The notes under the pieces: model-generated
The model's database searches: none
What the model saw: the letters and a program-made list of their open reading frames with translations, nothing else
Told to the model about the DNA's origin: nothing
Position numbers and translations under genes: made by a program
Origin: Aptenodytes patagonicus
Lineage: Eukaryota; Chordata; Aves; Sphenisciformes; Spheniscidae
DNA: 64,000 nt
Direction of reading: 5' to 3'
Assembly: GCF_965638725.1 (NCBI RefSeq)
Contig: NC_134982.1
Coordinates: 46,609,182 to 46,673,181, forward strand
Part shown: in pieces, positions 58,986 through 64,000 of the stretch
How the letters are laid out: every line of letters starts with the position of its first letter
How positions within the stretch are numbered: position 1 is the stretch's first letter

Positions 58986-61900
58986 TTATCCCAGATAGAG
59001 AGGTAGTGCTGCATGGGGCCCCTTCATGACTCTGCAGGTCTTGCATAAGGTAATGAAAGGGCTCCCAGCAGCATCTGGTATCAGTTTCTCCTTTGCTGTG
59101 GCAAACTGCTGGTGTTATAATCAACTCTCCATGCCATTTGTTTTTTTCTTCCTTTGTAGTCCTTGCGAGAGGTTTCTCTCTCAGATTTTTGATTTACTGT
59201 TGGGATATTTCTTTGTAGTTTTGTGGTAATTTCTGACAAATGGCCAAGCGCTTTGAAGTGCACTCTTCAGAAATGGTTTCTTGGGCTGGTGGAAACAGAG
59301 ACACCAAAGTTCTGTTGATTCTGGGTCAACCCAAAAGAAGAACATGGCATTAAATACAGGGGGATGCAAGATTTCACTGGAACCTGAGGCCTTATGTATC
59401 TGCTCTCTGGTCCGTGAAGAAGGACACAGTGTCAATTCCAGGTATCATCATGTTGTCAGCCAAAGGATTTGGCTCCTGTTTTCTGACTCCCCCAAGAAAA
59501 CAAAGTGGATCAAGGTTTTGAAAGCTGACTTATCTTAAAACAGTGCATCTTCTAGCTTTTTCAGAGGTCTCAGGATCTCATGGGTTCCCTTCACTTATGT
59601 ATATGAACCTGTGAGTTCATCTGCAAATGAGGTCTGTGCCAATGTTTTGATAGAAGTTTCTCCTAGCTGGGCTGGACCCATGATCAATACATGGCTCTTT
59701 CACTCTTTGCTTCCTTTGATTTGATATTTTAAGCGAAGGTGCTGACAGGCACCACCACAGTATAGTATTCGTATAAATGCTGCCAAGAAAAGTTTGTTCT
59801 CAGATCTGGAAGACCATATGGGACTGGTGTACTGTGTTCATTACACTACCCTCCATTTGACCAGGAAAAGACCATCTTGTACACCTACTTGTAAACCATC
59901 TCAGATAGCATCAGTAACAGCCTTAATGATCTCTGAAGTCCTTTTATAGCAGTCCCTGTTTAGAAAATGTAATTGCCCTCGAACAGAGACCTGGCAAGTT
60001 TGAAACATCCCATCTTCTGCTCAAGGAAATGCTACCAGGCCCTTTAGCTTATGCTTGTCTTCCCTCTTCCTGCAATAAAGAAGGCAGGGGGAAAAAGGAA
60101 ATGCCTGTGGAGTCTTTTTCATAATAACATAACTAGTGAGCACCTAGAGGAATTGCCACACAGCAGGCTTCAATCAAATAAGAGGTTCTTTTGCAGACAA
60201 TGCAGACTCAACCAGCAGAGAGTTAAAATGATAAACAGAGGACAGATGAATTAGCGGCCACTAAACAATCTCCAGTTAAGAAAGCTGCCCTCTCACTGAG
60301 TCTTGGAAGCCTTGAGGCTATGGCAGAGGAAGGATCACCTTGTTTCCATAAATTTTGCTTTTTAGGAAACTGGGTGATAAGCTAGTGGGTCAGATGGAGC
60401 CTCCCTGTGACTCAACATAACTGTTCTTCTGTTCTTTAATTCTTCTGCTTTTGCCAAGACTGTAAAGCAAGACTGAATGTTTACATAGTGCTTTGTATTG
60501 TTTCTGCATGAGGCTCCTGCTTTCTGTACTTTCACGCTCTTTGTCTTGGGTACAAAGCTGGGTCATGATTTTTTTAAGTTGCCTGGGATGTTTCAGAGGA
60601 AGAAATGCATTGAATCCCTTAGAGTGCTTTCAAAACCTCCATCTAAATGTTTAGGAGTTAAAAACAGTTATAAATAACTTCTTGCAATCTGCTTAGCAAA
60701 CGGCTCCAGAGTTCAGGTTCATGCATGTCTAGGCCTAGTATTCAGACACAGTCTCTAAAATAAAGTTTCTATCAACCATCATGTTAAACCATTCACACTG
60801 CAGGAAGCCAAGGGATGTTGCTTCTTCTTGAGCGGTTGGTTTCTCCACCGTCACCAAACTCTGAAGCAGCTGTTGTTGAAAATGGTTCCACTCCCCTACT
60901 CCCAAACCACTCAGCGCTCCTCAGGGCTCTGTGCTCTGAGCTCCTCACCTTGTGCTGGGTGCCAGCCTGCAAACAAGCAAGAAGCTGTTCACCTCTGTTT
61001 CAGCTGCTGGAGTACAAGTTAAATGTTAGCTCCTGGGAAGGGCACTTGTCCTCCCGGCCCAGGGAGTGTGCTTCTTGCTGTGGGATGGGAATGCAATAGC
61101 AGGGGTACAGAAATCTCCTCTCTTTTGGAGCTGGTCCAAGAAGAGTCCCTTCACATGACGGCTCATGGCAGGAATTAATACACTGAAAGGACTGCTGTAT
61201 TTGCAGGACTTCTTTTTAATGGAATAATTTAATTTCCAGTGTTCACAGCTGCCTGGAACACAGTTATCCTTTGAGTTTGCCTGTAGGAACGCTGAGGACT
61301 TATGTAGCATACTCAGCAATAAGAAGGGAATGGCATTGCTTTGATCTTGTTCTTGTTTTTTTACTTTACAGTAGGTGACAATATGCAAGCCCGTATATCC
61401 TACGTTCAAAGAGGCAGTCACTTCCCTTGTGTTTATTTTCACATTGTATCTTCTTCAGTTTCAGTAGATGACCAAAATTATTTTGTTTCCCTTTTTTGTA
61501 CCATCAAATGACCAATGTAAAATCATGAAATGCCTTTTTAGAGAACAAAAGGTAGCCTGTTTCCCACTGATAAAATAGCTGTTTTAGCACCTGTAAATCT
61601 GTTTTGCATTTAGTGGAAAACTTTATTCCATGCTGATAACAGGATCGGAAAATGGGCTCTGACAGCATGTTGTGATTTTACAGTATCCAGGGGTAAAACT
61701 TGAGCTAATTATGAGCACATGGCTTTCAAGAGTCATACTTTTATATTTAACTCCATAAATCTTGCTAAGTGAAATCCAAACCTATGTCTACAGCATTTGC
61801 TAATCATTAGTTTATTAATTGTTTTTGCTTCTTTATTCATACAAGCTGGGAGTGTTTGGAGATTTGTTTTTAAAGTAATGGCTGCAAAAAAATAGGAAGT

Positions 61901-63853
61901 ACTTTCTTTCCCCCTATAACTTCACAGGAGGTGTTTCTGCTGAACTGCTGAAGCTAAAAAACCTGTTGGCCTCCTAAACAAAGGCCTCTGTAGAAGAGTT
62001 TTTCAGCACTGCAATTTAAATGGTGTCTAGTTTCAGCCCAGAATACCAAGGTCATAATTTTAGGCCATAGATGGCTCTCCCAGATGTCTTTGGTCAAGTT
62101 AATCACAGTTTGCCTGAAGGTTGCGCTTTCAGGTAATCCATCAAGGCATAATTGTAAATCAAAACCTTCTTCCAGCTCAATAAGTAGCATATTTTTTGTT
62201 TTTGTTAAGACAGGAACTTAAACTGGTTTAGAATATTAAGCAATATTACTGGTTACTCTCATTTGTCACAAATACTTTTAGAAAGTATGTTTTGATAATT
62301 GTTATCAAAAAGTTCCTTGTGGATTTTTTTTTTAAATCCTATTTTAAACTCAGGCAGGAATTACTACATGGTCTTTTTAAGCTTTTAGCCAGCATTAATA
62401 CTCGTTGTTTAAGCTACCCACTGCTTTACTCCACTCTAGAGAGAGGTATCATATCTTGGCCTGATGATTCCATCAGAGTGGACCTCAGATGCACAGTGTT
62501 TTGATTAACTGAGCATGCAAGATTTGTGGTTGTGTATAGGAGGCCAAATCCTGAAGTGGGATGGAAATATGTCTCTGAATGGGATAGGGGAGTTGTCAGC
62601 ATCCACAGACCATCCACCACCCATGTTCGTGTTCAAGGAGGGTTACAAGGCAAAGCGGGGGGAGAGCTGCGGACACATGGAAAAACACAGAAATCATGAG
62701 ATGTTAGAAGAGAAATCTCCTCTGAGCCCTTCCAGTGGATTGTCCTGTGAGAATATGCACTCTCGCCCTCAGTTGTTCCTAGTTTTGGATTCTGTTGTAA
62801 CTTTGGTCTTCTGATGAGAGCAGATGTGACTTCTGGCCTGAAAAGTAAAAATCACTTTGTCTGCACCTGAAATAAGCCAGCATGAGAATTAAAAGCACCA
62901 GACATTCAATACAGCAGAGCAATGCCCCTCCATGGTTTAAGAGTAAGGAATACTGTAGCTACTTGAAAATTGCGGGGGGAGCACATTTTAAGTAGATGGA
63001 TAGCAATTGCACAAACTGGAATTTGGCCAGGATGCTGAGACCGGCAGGCTTGTGACATGTGCCATGGGTACCTGAGTGCCCAGCTATGTTGTGACCTTGG
63101 TTTTATGCCTTGCTCCAAAAGGCAGCAGCACTCTGTGGTGTGCCCCATTCTCACATTCAGTAGAATATCAAGTGAGTGTGTTTAATTGATGGTGTGACTC
63201 TATAGATACATATGTACCTACACTGAGCACCTTTAACAAATTAATGTAACAAGCACAGGGAGAGCTGCAGCTCCTAGACTTCAAATTCACTTTGAACTAT
63301 ATTCACAGTACTCACTGTCAACAGTTTCCCTGCCAAAGCCATAAACTATCTCAGCGGGATAGACTAAATACACCTCTTTACAGAGGACGTGAATCTCCCC
63401 TTTGGATTTCTCAGCTATAATACAGAGGGACAGAGGCTTAGCTGGTGTAACTCAGCATAGCTCCAGGGCAGCCAGGGAAGCACCCGATTCCTATTAGCTG
63501 GCCCCCAAGAGAAAGACCAGAGCTGAGGGTAGAAGACGAAAGGTAAACCCTGTGAAAACATTTTCTGAAACCTCTTGTGAATTAGGTTTAATAACACCAT
63601 AGCATCCAAGCTTCCATTGAATGCCGAAATATTTCTGGTGGAGATTAAAGTGACAGTTTTAAGAAAACCAACAAGATACAGAAATGCAAACTTTGGATAA
63701 ATGAAATGATTTGGTTTTAGACTAACTAATGTCAATGTTGTTTAATCTCCAAATTCCATCACGTGCCGCAGGAGCACTGACTTTTTATAGATTGGGGCAG
63801 TGCAAAACACATTCTGTATCCAAGAAAATCTTGCCAAAATCCCTGGCAATGCA

Positions 63854-63893
63854 TCTTTTCTTTTTCTTTTTCTTTTTCTTTTTTTTTCCCCCC
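63854..63893. repeat. Pyrimidine microsatellite (TTTTTC)n
   Basis: Four to five units of a TTTTTC-type repeat run into a T-run and then a C-run on the plus strand. Confidence 0.85.
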
Positions 63894-64000
63894 TTCTAAT
63901 CCTTGTTTTGCTCTTGGTGTTCATGGTAACAGTAACAGCTGTCGAATGTGGCTTCAGGCTGTCTGACTCCCTTGGGAGAATTTATGTGTTTTTCTACTTC

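Larger units (their letters stand above)
56131..64000. other. Intergenic to the window end
   Basis: No supported gene. It contains a perfect hairpin at 56913-56945, a candidate conserved block at 58630-58985, another at about 61500-61760, and a TTTTTC-type pyrimidine tract at 63854-63893. Open frames up to 138 codons (61026-61442) lack domain content. Confidence 0.6.

Overview
The window reads as nuclear DNA from a bird. It has one intronless vertebrate gene inside a CpG island, a long AT-rich stretch with no other gene, and chicken-repeat-1 (CR1) LINE copies of several ages whose 3' ends carry the CATAGAAT/ATTCTATG octamer typical of avian CR1. It also holds a solo retroviral LTR of a type I recall from many non-galliform bird genomes. 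There are no operons, CRISPR arrays, rRNA genes or recognisable tRNA genes. The species cannot be read from the sequence. GAS1 is Z-linked in chicken as far as I recall, but linkage cannot be tested here.

The only protein-coding gene I can support is GAS1 (growth arrest-specific 1), on the minus strand at 13951-14931. It encodes a 326-residue GPI-anchored protein with two GFR-alpha-like cysteine-rich domains and acts as a Hedgehog co-receptor. The CpG island spans about 13385-16235 and covers the start of the 3' UTR, the coding region, the 5' UTR and the promoter. The inferred 5' leader contains several upstream AUGs, one of which opens a frame that overlaps the GAS1 start. The inferred 3' UTR runs left to roughly 12440 and contains a pentamer tandem repeat, a miR-34/449-type 8-mer site, a Pumilio-type site and AATAAA signals.

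Layout: 1-12440 is intergenic, with an old plus-strand CR1 (about 1840-2135), a middle-aged minus-strand CR1 (about 7599-8165) and non-repetitive blocks that look like conserved elements. 12440-16235 is the GAS1 locus. 16236-20705 is unremarkable intergenic DNA. 20706-22360 is a 1.65-kb 5'-truncated CR1 with a broken reverse transcriptase frame. 22361-54563 is gene desert with CR1 fragments near 24866, 39644 and 52236, plus microsatellites. 54564-55155 is the solo LTR, with a 5-bp target duplication and a long GAA run. About 55590-56130 is another ancient CR1, and the remainder to 64000 is intergenic.

A single developmental gene surrounded by tens of kilobases of gene-free, repeat-poor DNA is what a long-range regulatory landscape looks like. 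That reading is inference. I found no convincing previously undescribed system. The best leads are the GAS1 untranslated-region control elements, a helically phased trio of homeodomain sites, several perfect short hairpins, and candidate conserved non-coding blocks.
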